Below, one piece after another: positions 36,407 to 57,138 of a stretch of DNA of 64,000 bases. Both the position numbers and the translations under genes were made by a program. The notes beneath the pieces were generated by a model, which did not search any database, was not told the origin of the DNA, and was given only the letters and a program-made list of their open reading frames with translations. The stretch is from Myxocyprinus asiaticus (lineage: Eukaryota > Chordata > Actinopteri > Cypriniformes > Catostomidae): the NCBI RefSeq assembly GCF_019703515.2, contig NC_059379.1, positions 22,371,880 to 22,435,879 of the forward strand, in the 5' to 3' direction. The stretch's first letter is position 1, and each line of letters starts with the position of its first letter.

Positions 36407-36599
36407 TTCACATATAATTAAAAAAAAATCTCTGTTTCTAGCATTTGGCTGCTTTGTAGCTAATGAGATTTGTAATGTATTTTTCAGAAGAAAAAAATAT
36501 ATTTATGACATTCTGAAAGTATACTCATTAGTGGATACTGAGAAGTTTTATTGTGATCAGAAAACCCTTATATTTGTACCTGACTGTCACAGTACAGGA

Positions 36600-38793
36600 A
36601 GTGAGAGAGCATGAAGAAGAGGAAGACATGAGTGAGGAGAGAGAACAGGACAAATATGCAGCCTTAGAGAAAGAAATGTACTCAACAGCTGCATCTTTAG
36701 ATCAGTTTGACTTAGGTGAAAAGGACACAGGTCCAAAACAGTCAAAATTACACCATTATCCCCAGGAGCACTTTGGCCTGCAAAAAAAGATAATTCCAGC
36801 CAAAATGGTTTCAAACTTTTGCTTGGCTCGAGTACTCACAGAAGAAAGATTCTGCCTACTGCTTTGCTTGCTGTGTCTTTGGTAAAAATGTGAAGCATGT
36901 TGTATTTGTGAGTAGTGGATTCAAAAACTGGAAAAAGGCACCCAACGTGTTTCACAAACATGAGGGGACTCAATCACACAAGGATTGTATTGTCTCCTGG
37001 AAAAGTTACAAGGCTAGTGCATTACAAGGAAAGGTTGTACAGCAGATTGAAGCAGCAAATGCTGATGAAATTAGACAAAGAAGAGAGTACATGGAACGTG
37101 TTGTGGCTGTGACCTGCATGTTGGAGAAACAAGGGCTACCATTTAGAGGTCATGATGAAACAGCAGAAAGTCATAATAAGGGCAACTTCCTGGAATGCAC
37201 GGGGCTTTTGCAGCAGTTCGATCATTTCTTGCAGCATTACACACCTCCATCAAACAGCACATACCTCTCATCTGTCAGTCAGAATGAAATGATAGAGTGT
37301 TGCTCAAAAGAGGTGACAGCAACTATTATCAAAGAAATACATGAGTTAAAAATATTTGCCATTATGGCATATGAGGCCAGAGATGGATACACTTAACAGC
37401 TATCCATCTGTGTGAGGTATGTCACTAAGGGGATGGTTAAAGAGAGATTCCTTTCCCTGACAGAGCTGAGAAGTTTTGATGCTAAGTCAATAACAACAGC
37501 ATTAGAGAGGAAATTACAAGAAGAAGGAATTGCTGAATGAAAGTGTGTTGCTCAGACATACGATGGGGCAGCAGTGATGAGTGGAGCAGCTGGAGGTGTT
37601 CATTCTCTATTCAGGCAGAAGCACCCTGAGGCTATTATGTTTACTGTTATGCCCATGAGTTGAATCTTGTCCTGTGCCACACATACAGAGGGATTACTGA
37701 GGCCACAGAGTTCTTTAGCCCGCTGGAAAGTCTGCATTCATTTTTTAGTTGCTCTCTGGTCAGCCACCACAAGTTTAAAGAAGCACAAACAAAATTGGGA
37801 TTGCAACCATGTGAACTGGTGCAGCTGTCCAACACACGATGGGCTTGCCATCTTCACACAGTGAATGCAGTTCTTGACAATTTGCCTGCCATTATTGATT
37901 GCCTTTCTGCCATTAACACAGCTGTTGCAGTGGAGTTTAACACAAAAATCAGTAAATTCTCATTTGTTGATTCTTTTCAAGGATCTCCTATCTGTTGTTG
38001 CAGGCTTGCACAAAAACCTCCAAAATTAGACCACTGATCTTCCCCAAGCAGTGGCATACAAAGATGCAGTGTGTGACTTCCTAATGCAGAAACACAGTGA
38101 TCCCACTCCTGCAGATATGTATGCCAGAACAAAGGCATTATGTGAAGTTAATCACATAACAGTTGAGGAGCAACTTTCTGGGCAGAGACAGAAGACAATT
38201 AGAATGGATGATTTTGTGGTTGAAACAGCTTGTGTTGCACGTAGGGGAATCAGCACAGATGCCGAACAACTCAAAACAAAGTTACTATATCCATGTCTGG
38301 ATTGAACGGTAACTGAATTGGAGAACCACTTTTCTGCTGTAAATGCAGCATTGCTTCAAGGTATTCAAGCATGTAGTCCAACATCTGAAAGTTTCCTGTC
38401 TGAGCCACATTTAGCAGAACTGGCACACCACTACAACATTGATCTAAAGACAGAGGAAGTCATGGTAGCAAGACACTTTTTGATACATAAAAACAGGCTG
38501 GTGCTGCTCCACAAGACATGCTCTCAGTTTACAATCTGCTAGATTCTGATATGTTTCCATCACTGAAATCTGTCATCCAGGTTGCCCTCACTGTACCTGT
38601 TAGCAGCTGTAGCTGCAAGAAGTCTTTCAGTGCTCTTCGTCGTCTCCACACCTGGCTAAGGAGAACCATGGGTCAGAGCAGGCTCCATCAACTGGCAGTT
38701 ATTGAGCAACTGGACCATAATAAAATTATCAATAGATTCGCTACTCTCAAGGCGAGAAGACACAGGTTGATGCTCCCCATGAAAGACCATTAA
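36600..38793 (+). pseudogene. hAT transposase-like (ZMYM1/DUF4371 type), broken
   Basis: Collinear pieces in changing frames: a TTF-finger-like start (QPKWFQTFAW...; FCCVF-like, about 36780-36900), GFKNWKKAPNVFHKHEGTQSH (36910-36980), a core with TYDGAAVMSGAAGGVHSLF (about 37555), YAHELNLVLCH (about 37650), LSNTRWACH (about 37830), and a C-terminal dimerisation block VSSCSCKKSFSALRRLHTWLR...QSRLHQLAVI (38595-38700). Several in-frame stops (for example at 37394 and 37538) and frameshifts show it is dead. The domain order matches hAT-derived proteins often annotated as zinc finger MYM-type protein 1-like. Confidence 0.85.
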
Positions 38794-39254
38794 TTGGGCT
38801 ACAAAGATAAAACTTTGTCCCTGCTTCTCACAGGCTGCTTCATTTTTGCTTCTCATTCCTTCTGATAGTGAAGTGAATCACAGCCCCCACATAGTTTAAT
38901 CCATTGTGCAGCCTCATACATGTGTTGTTTACATTGCTAATTTGAATAGTCAACATGTAAGTTTAAATGTAGGTTATATGTTTTCTGGTTAAGGTTTTCT
39001 GTTTGTAAGGTTTTTACTTGAGCATAGAAAGACAAACAGTAAAATATCATATTTGACAGATTTTATATTCTCTTGTTATACTCTTCAATACAGTTCCAAG
39101 ATTGAGAATTAATGAAGTATTGCTTACTTTAGTTTGTTTAATCATAAAAAACAAATAAAAAAAAAAAGAAACACAATTGTTTTGTTTATTTTGTTTTTGT
39201 TTTTTAATTATTATTCTTTTTTTTTAATGAGCTTCAGGCAACAAGCCTTTCAGT

Positions 39255-39311
39255 AAATATGTGTGTGTGGGTGTGTGTGTGTGTTTGTGTTTTTGTGTTT
39301 GTACAGTGAAC

Positions 39312-39347
<36 letters not shown>

Positions 39348-39621
39348 ATATATATATATATGTTTGTACCCCGTTTGTACAGGGATGAAGGAATCAGGTA
39401 GTCTTGTATTTAGCTCAGTACACACAAGTAAAGTTACCAATCTATGCAATACATTGGAATACTGCAGTAGGGTTAGTCTACAACCCTACCCTAGTATACA
39501 AACAATATATTATATATTTTTTTATCATACCCTCATTGGGGGCTGATCCCCCCTAAGACTGAAATCCTAGAATTGCCCCTGGTGTGTGTGTGTGTTTTGT
39601 TTTTGTGTTTGTACAGTGAAC

Positions 39622-39659
<38 letters not shown>

Positions 39660-39841
39660 ATATATATATATATGTTTGTACCCCGTTTGTACAGGGAAGA
39701 AGATATCAGGTAGTCTCGTATTTGGCTCAGTACTCACAAGATACCAATCTATGCAATACAGTGGAATACAACAATAGGGTTAGTATACATACCCTCTTTG
39801 GGGGCTGAGCCCCCCTAAGATTGAAATCCTAGAATCGCCCC
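39255..39841 (+). repeat. tandem ~270-bp duplication with GT/TA microsatellites
   Basis: Two units (about 39285-39582 and 39590-39841) share TTTGTACAGTGAACAGGTGTG, a (GT)n run, a (TA)n run, CCCCGTTTGTACAGGGA and the final GGGGGCTGA.CCCCCCTAAGA block. The unit is the end of the hAT-like element, duplicated in place. Confidence 0.85.
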
Positions 39842-40531
39842 TGATGCATAGTATATGCATGCCGCAAAACAACGTGTTTTTCCAACTGGAGGCTGGCCTG
39901 ACCGCATTGCATCTGCTTTGTCTCAATGTGTGGCAGTGAAGTTCATGGGCTATTCGGGTGACTAGGAAGACAATTACTTGTTGTCAGAGAAGGTAAATAA
40001 TATAATTTCTCTTTTTAAAATGCATTTTAGGCATTTTTGAGACAGTTCTTATTTAGGCATCATGCACAGAAGGGAAGTTGGAGCTGGTGCAATCGCCAAA
40101 AAGAAACTTGCAGAGGTACGAGCACATCACCACCCTTATGTGAGGTGTGTTGACTACTAGTCAAATCATTTGCATTCTCAACAAGTTTGTTGTCACAGGC
40201 CAAGTATAAAGAGAGAGGTACTGTCCTTTCTGAGGATCAGATTGCACAGTTGTGAATACCCTGATTTTGTGCCTTTGATCCCAAAGATATGCAAGTCAAG
40301 ACATGAATTATTCATGATTGTTAGCAAACCTCATAGGTGCTCAAAAATATTCATAGATTATAATCAGATTTTATGTGTTGTCCTTGTAGATGTCAAAACA
40401 TTTAGAAACCTTTAAGACCCATTTGGAGGAGTTTGCCAGCAAGCTTAAACAAGAAATCCGCAAGAACTCTCATTTCAGATTGCATTTCCAAGAGATGTGT
40501 GCCACCATAGGGGTTGACCCACTTGCATGTA

Positions 40532-41800
40532 GAGTTGAAGTCAGACATTTAAATACACTTAGGCTGAAGTCATTAAAACTAATTTTTTAACCACTCCACA
40601 GATTTAATATTAGCAAACTATAGTTTTGGCAATCGTTTAGAACATCTACTTTGTGCATGACACGAGTAATTTTTCCAACAATTGTTTACAGACAGATTGT
40701 TTCACTTTTAATTGACTATATCACAATTCCAGTGGGTCAGAAGTTTACATACACTAAGTTAACTATGCCTTTAAGCTGCTTAGAAAATTCCAGAAAATGA
40801 TGTCAAGCCTTTAGACAGTTAGCCAATTAACTTCTGATAGGAGGTGTACTGAACTGGAGGTGTACCTGTGGATGTATTTTAAGGCCTACCTTAAAACTCA
40901 GTACCTCTTTGCTTGACATCATGGGAAAATCAAAAGAAATCAGCCAAGACATCAGAAATAAAATTGTGGAGCTCCACAAGTCTGGTTCATCCTTGGGAGC
41001 AATTTTCAAATGCCTGAAGGTACCACGTTCATCTGTACAAACAATAGTATGCAAGTATGAACACCATGGTACCATGCATCCATCATACCGCTCAGGAAGG
41101 AGACACATTCTGTCTCCTACAGATTAACGTAGTTTGGTGCGAAAAGTGTAAATCAATCCCAGAACAACAGCAAAGGACCTTGTAAAGGTGCTGGAGGAAA
41201 CAGGTATACAAGTATCTATATCCACAGTAAAACGAGTACTATATAAACATAACCTGAAAGAAACCACTGCTCCACAACCGCCATAAAAACCAGACTACAG
41301 TTTGCAAGTGCACATGGGGACAAAGATCTTACTATTTGGAGAAATGTCCTCTGGTCTGATGAAGCAAAAATTGAACTGTTTGGCCATAATGACCATCTTC
41401 ATGTTTGGAGGAAAAAGGGTGAGGCTTGCAAGCCGAAGAACACCATCCCGACCGTGAAGCATGGGGATGGCAGCATCATGTTGTGGGGGTGCTTTGCTGC
41501 AGGATGGAATAGTGCACTTCACAAAATAGATGGCATCATGAGAAAGGAAATCTATGTGGATATATTGAAGCAACATCTCAAGACTTCAGCCAGGAAGTTA
41601 AAACTCAGTCACAAATGGATCTTCCAAATGGAAAATGACCCCAAGGATACCTCCAGAGTTGTGGCAAAATGGCTTAAGGACAACAAAGTCAAGGTATTGG
41701 AGTGGTCATCACAAAGCCCTGACCTCAGTCCGATAGAAAATTTGTGGGCAGAAGTTATATTTCACCACAATTACAAAGTACAAAAAAATACATCATATTT
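40532..41800 (+). mobile_element. Sleeping Beauty-type Tc1 element, right end lost
   Basis: The left arm begins after a TA (40530-40531) with GAGTTGAAGTCAGACATTTA and carries the second direct repeat about 210 bp inward (TCAGAAGTTTACATACACTA, 40738-40757), the IR/DR layout of salmonid-type Tc1 elements. Transposase starts at 40921 (MGKSKEISQDIRNKIVELHK), with the paired-like HTH. After a stop at 41125 it continues in pieces to SPDLSPIENLWAE (about 41750), where homology ends. There is no right arm, so it is immobile. Confidence 0.92.
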
Positions 41801-42379
41801 CTGAAATTTTGGGAAGAAGAAAGTTATAAGCACTAAATCTGTTTATAAACTAAAGCGCTGTGCGGCACAAGGGAAGCTGGCAAGGCACAGCATTATGAGC
41901 ACAGCAGCAGCTTGCATAAACTGTGTCCTCTATGCTCTAGTGTCTTCTGTCAATATACAAGAACTGTAATACTGTGATTTTCTGCATATTTCATTTTATT
42001 CTGGAAAGGAGCCATTCATTCAGGTACAAGAAACCATCTGAACACATTTAACCACTGATCAAACTTCACTTGTTAGGCAATAAGGTGATTTTTGCCTACA
42101 AGGCAGGCAATATTTTAATATTTTAACTGTGTCAAACATGAACACAATGTAGTTTGACGTATATGTGGGGATATCTTGTTTACTTGCTACTATATGTCTA
42201 AAACAAACTTTTTATATACCTTAGAAAGATACAATGCCAAGTGTAGGAAATTAATGGGGACTTGGAGCAAAAATGCAACCGAAATTGACCAAAATATCCT
42301 AGCATTGGCACGCGGAGGGGTAATCACTGGCACACCAGCAAGCGCGAGGGAGGAATAGACTATTTTATTTATATAAATT

Positions 42380-42960
42380 CCGCACCTGCATTCCAGTCTA
42401 CATCTTGATGTAATCCTTCCTCATGATCACGCAGCATGTTTTCATGAGCTGAATGGGAGGCTAAATAAAAAGTTCAAATGGGATGAGTCTGCAGTATACC
42501 CAACAGACTCGTGCAGCTCATGCAAACCATTTGCGCATCACGAGCAGGTAGCGCTTCATTTTCTGTTAATTGCTTCGGTCAGACTGCGCGGATGACAGCC
42601 TACATTCCGTGTTTCATTTGTTTCTTTTTGTTTTCAGAACAACACGTAATGCAATAAGAAAAACACCACAATTAATAATTGAGATTTCCAACCCAGCATA
42701 CAGGTACACCCTCCTTAAACCATTGTCACACATGGTGAGGTTCAAAAAGTCCATTCAAAATATAAATTAAACCTGGAAATAAAGTTTTTGGATTTTGTAG
42801 GTGCGATTAACTGAAAAGGGCTAAATAGTTGATCGGCTTGCACGCGCAGCGCGAGTCTCGTCACACTTTAATAGGGTTTAGCCTCCCATTCAGCTGCGTG
42901 ATCATGAGGAAGGATTGGGCTTCATCAAGATGTAGACTGGGATGCAGGTGCGAAAAACTT
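42380..42960. repeat. inverted-repeat element in snf8 intron 3
   Basis: CGCACCTGCATTCCAGTCTA, then CATCTTGATG...TTCCTCATGATCACGCAGC at 42382-42440, is mirrored at 42890-42955 (GCTGCGTGATCATGAGGAAG...GATGTAGACTGGGATGCAGG). About 450 bp of loop lies between. Confidence 0.8.
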
Positions 42961-43251
42961 AAAATATAAAATATATTATAAAATAGCCTGCTTCTCTCTC
43001 GCTGTTGCTTGTGTGCTAGTGATTAAATGATTACAGTGACATGCAGGATCATGATTATGTCATAATCATCAGGTTTTGCTCATAACTTTCAATCAAACCC
43101 TTTATTATCATTTGTAATGAAAAATAAACGATTAAATTAGAAAAATGCAAAATAGAAACATTTTCACAAGGGGAAATTCTCATACATTTGCATGTATGGG
43201 TGAGGGGTTGTTGGCACAGCCACTGACCAGGAAAATAAAAAAATGGCACTC

Positions 43252-43277
43252 CATGTCAAAAATGTTGCCGACCCCTG
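43252..43277. repeat. hAT-like terminal repeat
   Basis: CAAAAATGTTGCCGACCCCTG is the common end of fish and mammalian hAT elements (CAGGGGTCGGCAAC inverted). No matching left end was found, so the element it belonged to is unclear. It may include the inverted repeat just to the left. Confidence 0.55.
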
Positions 43278-44957
43278 TCATAGAGGATACATTTCCTCCT
43301 CTATGATATTGCATTATATTAGTTTTGTACAGTATGCTAACTTAATAGCCAATATACTTGGACATATGTGATAGAGAATAAACCTGAAATAGAATGTTTC
43401 AGTCACAATGCACATTATGTAGTTTAGAGACGATTTAGAGACATTTAGAATGTTACAAATTGCTATTTCTATTTAAATAAATGTTGTATTCTTAAAATGT
43501 TCTATTTGTCCTAGAATCCTCTTGCAGCAATGTAGGTCTTTGGCATTTACAAGCTGCTAGTTTAGGACCCGTGAGGAGTCTGTTTCTTTCTTTGTTGTGC
43601 ATCTGGCCATCCACTTCCCTCTCTATCCTGGTTAGAGATTCTTTTTTCAAAACAGTAATGCATGGAATAGCCTTCATCACTATAAAACAACAGACTTTAG
43701 GAGAAATTTGTTTCTTTTTGCTTATTTTTAAAACCAAAATTTGATTTGCAAGTGTAAATCAACTTGTAAGAACTCAATACCTCAGCAAATGGGGAAAAAA
43801 CCCCACTGTATTGTGATTTCCGTGTGGTAACGCAACCATTTTCAATTGTTATAATAATAAGAACATTTTCTTGAGTACCAAATTAACACTTTAGTATGCT
43901 TTTCTAAGGAATAGGTGACACAGTATATGTTTGCCATCACTGGTAAAGCAAAAATTGAATAAATACCACTTAAAACAATTATTTCAAACCATAATAATAA
44001 TTTGCAATTAATGATTTTGCCAGTATTTTTGATCAATTTAATGCATCCTTGGTGAAAGGAAGAACAAGAACAGAAATGTCTTTGTGTTCTAAAAATGGAA
44101 GCGTATATACTATGTATAAAATAATTTGCATAAAGTAACTTGTAACATAATTGAGTAGTTTTTTTGGCAAGCTACTTATTTACACTTACTTGAGTCATAT
44201 TTCTTAGTACTTCTACTTGTACTCAAGTGAATTATTTCTTCAGTAGCAGTACTTTTACTTAATTAAAAAAAACAAAATCTGTACTCTTTCCACCACTGTC
44301 AAAATGTTGTGTCAAGTTTTTGACAAATGCATTATTAATAGTGCATGCTTGCTTAAAGGAATATTCAAGGAGGTTCAGTACAAGTTATTTGTGGCATAAT
44401 GTTGACTACCGCAATATATTATTTCAACTCGTCACTCCTTTTATTTAAAAAAATAAATAAATAAATGTAGGACTGTTTTGAGTTTACAGTGAGACACTTA
44501 CAATGGAAGTGAATGTGACCAATTTTTGGAGGTTTTAAATGCAGAAATGTGAAGCTTATCATTCTATAAAAGCACTTGCATTAATTCTTCTGTTAAAACC
44601 CATGTATTATTTGAGCTATAAAGTTATTTAAATCATCTATTGAACTTGTATTGAACCCGGAATATTCCTTTAATTGAAAACTTATCTAGAAAACAAAATA
44701 TCTAGTGATATGACATTATGAACACAAGTCTGATTCTCTCACTCCTTTGTATGTGTGCAGCTGGGAAAGGATTTTGGTCTGAGATGCTTGGAGTCTGATA
44801 TTTCTATCATGAGCTTGGCATGCAGATCATTGAAGTCCGTTTAGCTCTAAAACACAGAAATGGTGGTAAGTTGTGTCAGTTCAAGTGGTATTTCAGCTGT
44901 AATTTTGCATGTTATTATTATAAAAGGCCTTGAACATGATCACGTTGATACAGCCAT

Positions 44958-45874
44958 TTAAAGGGATTGTTCACCCCAAAATGAAACTTCTCTCATCATT
45001 TACTCACCCTCATGATATCCCAGGTGTGTATGACTTTCTTCAGCTGAACACATTTGAAGAAAAAAAGAAAAATATCTTATCTCAGTTGGTCCTTAAAATG
45101 TAAGTGGATGGTGATCTGACTTTTGAAGCTCCAAAAATCATAGACAGTCAGCATAAAAATCAAAATCATCCATACGACTCCAGCGTTTTAATTAATGTCT
45201 TCTGAAGTGATACATTTCTTTTGGTGTGAAAAAAGATCAGTATTTAAGTATTTTTTAACCATAACCATCACTTCTGTTAAGCTTTACGAGAGCGCCGACC
45301 CCTCGTAAACATGGTCTCTCGTGACATATTCGCATTGGCATGTTACGGACGTAATCACGTTCTTCTCTCGGTTGAGACATCTAGTATAAGCAAACAAACA
45401 CACCATTGTGAGTAAAGAAACAGATACAAATACAGATCTAAATCAAAACCAACGAAGCTTCTGTACAGCGTTCCTCCTACTCGGCTGTAAACAGCGCTGC
45501 TCTTCCTGGTGTGTCAGGTCTCACATGCCAATGCAATTACGTCACATGCGCATATCGCTGCTGACCGGAAGTGATGGATTATAGTTAAAAAGTACTTAAA
45601 TACTTATTTAAATATTGACTTTTTCACACCAAAAGCGATCATGTCACTTAAGACATTAATCTAACCACTGGAGTCATATGGATGACGTTTGCTGACTGTT
45701 TGTTTTTTGTAGCTTTAAAAGTCTGATCAACATCCACTTGCATTTTAAGGACCTACTGAGCTAAGATATTTTTCTTCAAATGTGTTCTGCTAAAGGAATA
45801 AAGTCATACATACCTGGGATATCATGAGGGTGAGTAAATGAGAATTTTCATTTTTGGGTGAATTATCCCTTTAA
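44958..45874. mobile_element. large palindromic TTAA-flanked MITE
   Basis: AAAGGGATTGTTCACCCCAA at the left and TTTTGGGTGAATTATCCCTTT at the right. The arms are complementary for hundreds of bases (for example CTCATGATATCCCAGGT and its inverse at 45814-45830), meeting near 45415. Located in snf8 intron 4. Confidence 0.88.
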
Positions 45875-46688
45875 AGTCTCTCATCACATACTACATGTCA
45901 GTATAACAAATAGTCACACTTTGTTCTGTACCATTTCTTTAAAATCTTTCCATAAATTTCCCCATGAACTTAATATGTCATTTTAAAGTGCCTTTGAAAT
46001 GCTTTCCTTGATCTCAGATTCCTTTATTTTTGCAAGCTTAATCACACTGGAAGAACTTCATCACCGTGTCTTGAAAGGAAGGGGGAAGTTTGCACAAGAT
46101 GTGAGCCAGTGAGTGCCTTTGATATTCTAGTCTTGTACATTCTGCTCTCTAGCTGTTCTGCACAAATGTATTCCATCACAACCTATATTTGTCATCACTC
46201 AGAGATGACTTGGTGTGGGCCATCAGGAAGCTCAAGGCAATGGGAAATGGCTTTGGGATTCCAGTTGGAAGCTCTTATCTAGTTCAGTCGGTACCAGCAG
46301 TGCTCAACATGGATCACACCGTTGTCCTTCAGCTAGCAGAGGTAACTGATATTTAAGAAATTCTTAATAACTTTAAAGTTCAATGATATCAGATCTGATT
46401 GTCAGTTTATTACAGAAAAAGGGCTATAAGACAGTGAGTGAGATCTGAGAAAGCGAACTTATGTGCTTGTGTGCAGGGAAGCAATAAAAAGCCATAGGAA
46501 CCATTCTAAGTGCTTATCTCTGATATTAATATCTTTGCTCTGTTTTTTCAAATCACCTGCTGAAAGAGGGCTTAGCATGGCTGGACTCTCAAGCTGTGGG
46601 GGAGCCACAATACTGGCTGCCTGCTCCGTTTTCTGAGCTGTTATCACAAGACGTAATGCCCGAAGAGGCCAACCAGATGACACCTTGA

Positions 46689-47860
46689 GAATAAGATGTT
46701 ATTTTGTAAACACATGGTCACGATGAAGGGAAAGTACAGACTAAGGGTCAAAGAATGTCAGTAAATGTTTTGAATCCACACTGTGTGAGCTCAACTTGCT
46801 TGAGGTGAGAAAAAATGACAATGGAGAATAAAAGTGTCTACTTTGTCACATTGTTCACAACACAGTCTTAATATGTTTATATTCATTAATAATACCTGAT
46901 TAACCAATAAAAAAAGTTTGGGTAAATAAAAGACATTGAGAGACTACCACTGGTTATTGCACTGTTGTTTCACGTGTTTATTTGAACTTACACCTGTATT
47001 ACATCTTGCTTTTCTTTATTTTTATCTGTTTTTTTTTTTTTTTTTAAATGGATATTAGGGAGAAAAAAAAACCCTGACAAGGTGATCAGCACCTTAGCAC
47101 GAATCAGAGCTCTCATGTATCAAGCATATTTATCTACTTGCCAAATAAATAAATTGACATAAAATAGTGACTTGAATTTAAGTTATTTTATTATGTGAGA
47201 AGAAAGTGACCGTTGAGATACATGAAACTAGCACAGCTATCTTGGATAAGAGCTGCCTTGGACAACAGTCAATTCTACAGTTATGTGATCATTACAGAAA
47301 AGTATCTTACCACAGATTGCCACGACTGACCAATCAGAATCAAGTATTCCAGAGAGCCATCCAATAATTAAGAAATATCACATCATCAAGAGTTCTGTTG
47401 CAGCAAATATCAGTACAGCATGACTGCAAGTGTAATATTGCTTTCATACAACATTTCTGTAAACTATAAATGTATATTTTGACTTGCGTTTCAAACAAAA
47501 TTTCACCAATTTGTATAGTTTTTTTTTTCTCCGCTAACGAAAATAGTTCTCAAAGAAGACTAAGCATCAATCTTTGCGTGTCACCAAGTTGCACAGACAG
47601 CTGTCTGGAACGTGGCGGACAGACGAGTAAAGTGATACAAAGAGTGAAAAGTCCCAGCGCTGTTATCTTAAAATACCAAGCACTCTTGGAAAGCTGCTTG
47701 TCCAATTAAATTAGAGGATGAAAAACAGCTGTTGTATAATTGCTAATAATAAAAGACATGCAATGCATATATCTAGAAATCCTGGATCATTCAGTACTTT
47801 AACCAGTGCCACTACCATACTTTCCTAAAGACAGTATAGCAGATACAGAACAGGACTTGA
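46689..47860. other. intergenic between snf8 relic and calcoco2
   Basis: AT-rich. The right part is probably the calcoco2 3' UTR (minus strand). UBE2Z and ATP5MC1, which lie here in human, are not recognisable. Confidence 0.5.
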
Positions 47861-56051
<8,191 letters not shown>

Positions 56052-56639
56052 TCCGGGGATTTATGAGCAACACAGTCACCTATATATTAATTATATGTAG
56101 AATAGACCATTTATTTAAAAGGAAATGGTAATTTGACTTTAAACAAAAACAGCCCGAATAACGACATCAATCGACCCAATGCCCCTTTCACTTTCATTTC
56201 TAAGGGCGTTGCAGTCACATTCTAGTACAATATCGGCTGGTAAACGAAAATACTGATTTTGTGTTCTCGGTATGTAAATAAATAAGCGTAAGTGGATAAA
56301 TATATGTATGCATAAAAATGTTTACAAAAGTGTTTAAGTAAACACGATATGGCTTGTAACTTTTTGCATAACTTTTCATAAAATAAAAACGTACAAACTT
56401 TTTACGGTTCAATAGCAGCATAAATAACTGTGTAAACACAAACTTTGACGTGTTTGCACATGTAATTTGTTACTATTTTCACGATAAACAACTTCCATAA
56501 ATAAAATGTTACCTGAACCTCCTTCTGTCGCAACCAAGACCGTGTTGAACGGGCACTGAAATACACTTCTGTTGCTATAAATGGGAACCGAATGTAAACA
56601 TGGGATCTGTAGTTCTCCAAGCGCCACTACTGTTCCTTC

Positions 56640-57138
56640 CAGTATTCATTTCAGACTACTGGATTTTCCCGTGGATTATATCATTAACAAAACACAACCG
56701 TACACGTTTAAAAATCACACACAAATGACTAAAAACAAAGAGAAACAATATAAGAAACGAGACAAGAACAATCTGGTAAATATGTACTTTATTTAAAAAT
56801 GATAACTTTACATAAGAATGAATGAGGCAACCTAATGAAACAGATCTACAGGTCTCTTGGTGATCTTGCCCTTCACTGCCTCACTCAGTGGGAACTCTCT
56901 AATTTATTTCCCTCATTAATAAGGCACCAAGGCTGAGGCACTAGACATGTAACGGTACATATTAATAATTTCTTAAAAAGTACATGTCTTAACTGGGACA
57001 GAGCACAAATGAGTTAAAATATACATATATATGCAACATGTTACTCAGTGTCCAGGATCAGTTGTATATTGAAAGACAGATAATAAAATGCAAAAGTAGA
57101 GTATAAAATGATTTTCCCCCCCCATATGTACAGGTGAC
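56640..57138. other. intergenic, nothing identified
   Basis: Between the head-side of calcoco2 and a MITE. AT-rich, no exon seen. Confidence 0.4.

Larger units (their letters stand above)
31500..39843 (+). mobile_element. decayed hAT-type element carrying nested insertions
   Basis: Plus-strand remnants run from an acidic N-terminal piece (about 32200-32331) through 36600-38793. The right end (39801-39843, CTAAGATTGAAATCCTAGAATCGCCCCTG) looks like a hAT-style terminus. The left terminus was not located, so the start is approximate. A gypsy element (32513-36406) and SINEs interrupt it. Confidence 0.6.
40062..46688 (+). pseudogene. snf8: snf8 (ESCRT-II VPS22/EAP30), decayed gene
   Basis: Exon homologues: 40062-40115 (MHRREVGAGAIAKKKLAE), 40199-40249, 40390-40528, 44761-44865, 46036-46108, 46203-46341, 46416-about 46475 and about 46553-46688 (...GLAWLDSQAVGEPQYWLPAP). 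Order and introns show a former gene, not a retrocopy. Lesions: the intron 2 donor is TT instead of GT (40250-40251); TGA at 44796-44798 in exon 4; the exon 5 acceptor is AA instead of AG (46034-46035); one residue is lost in exon 6; TGA at 46446-46448, with a deletion and frame change in exon 7; and the acceptor of the last exon is not AG. SNF8 is a winged-helix core subunit of ESCRT-II, needed for sorting into multivesicular bodies. The gip-snf8 order and orientation match human 17q21. Confidence 0.92.

Noticed and set aside
36890..37396. Functional ZMYM1-like host gene
   Set aside because: Several stops and frame changes follow in the same collinear protein, so it is a dead transposase relic.
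43492..44036. Short minus-strand open frames in snf8 intron 3
   Set aside because: AT-rich, unrecognisable, no splice support.
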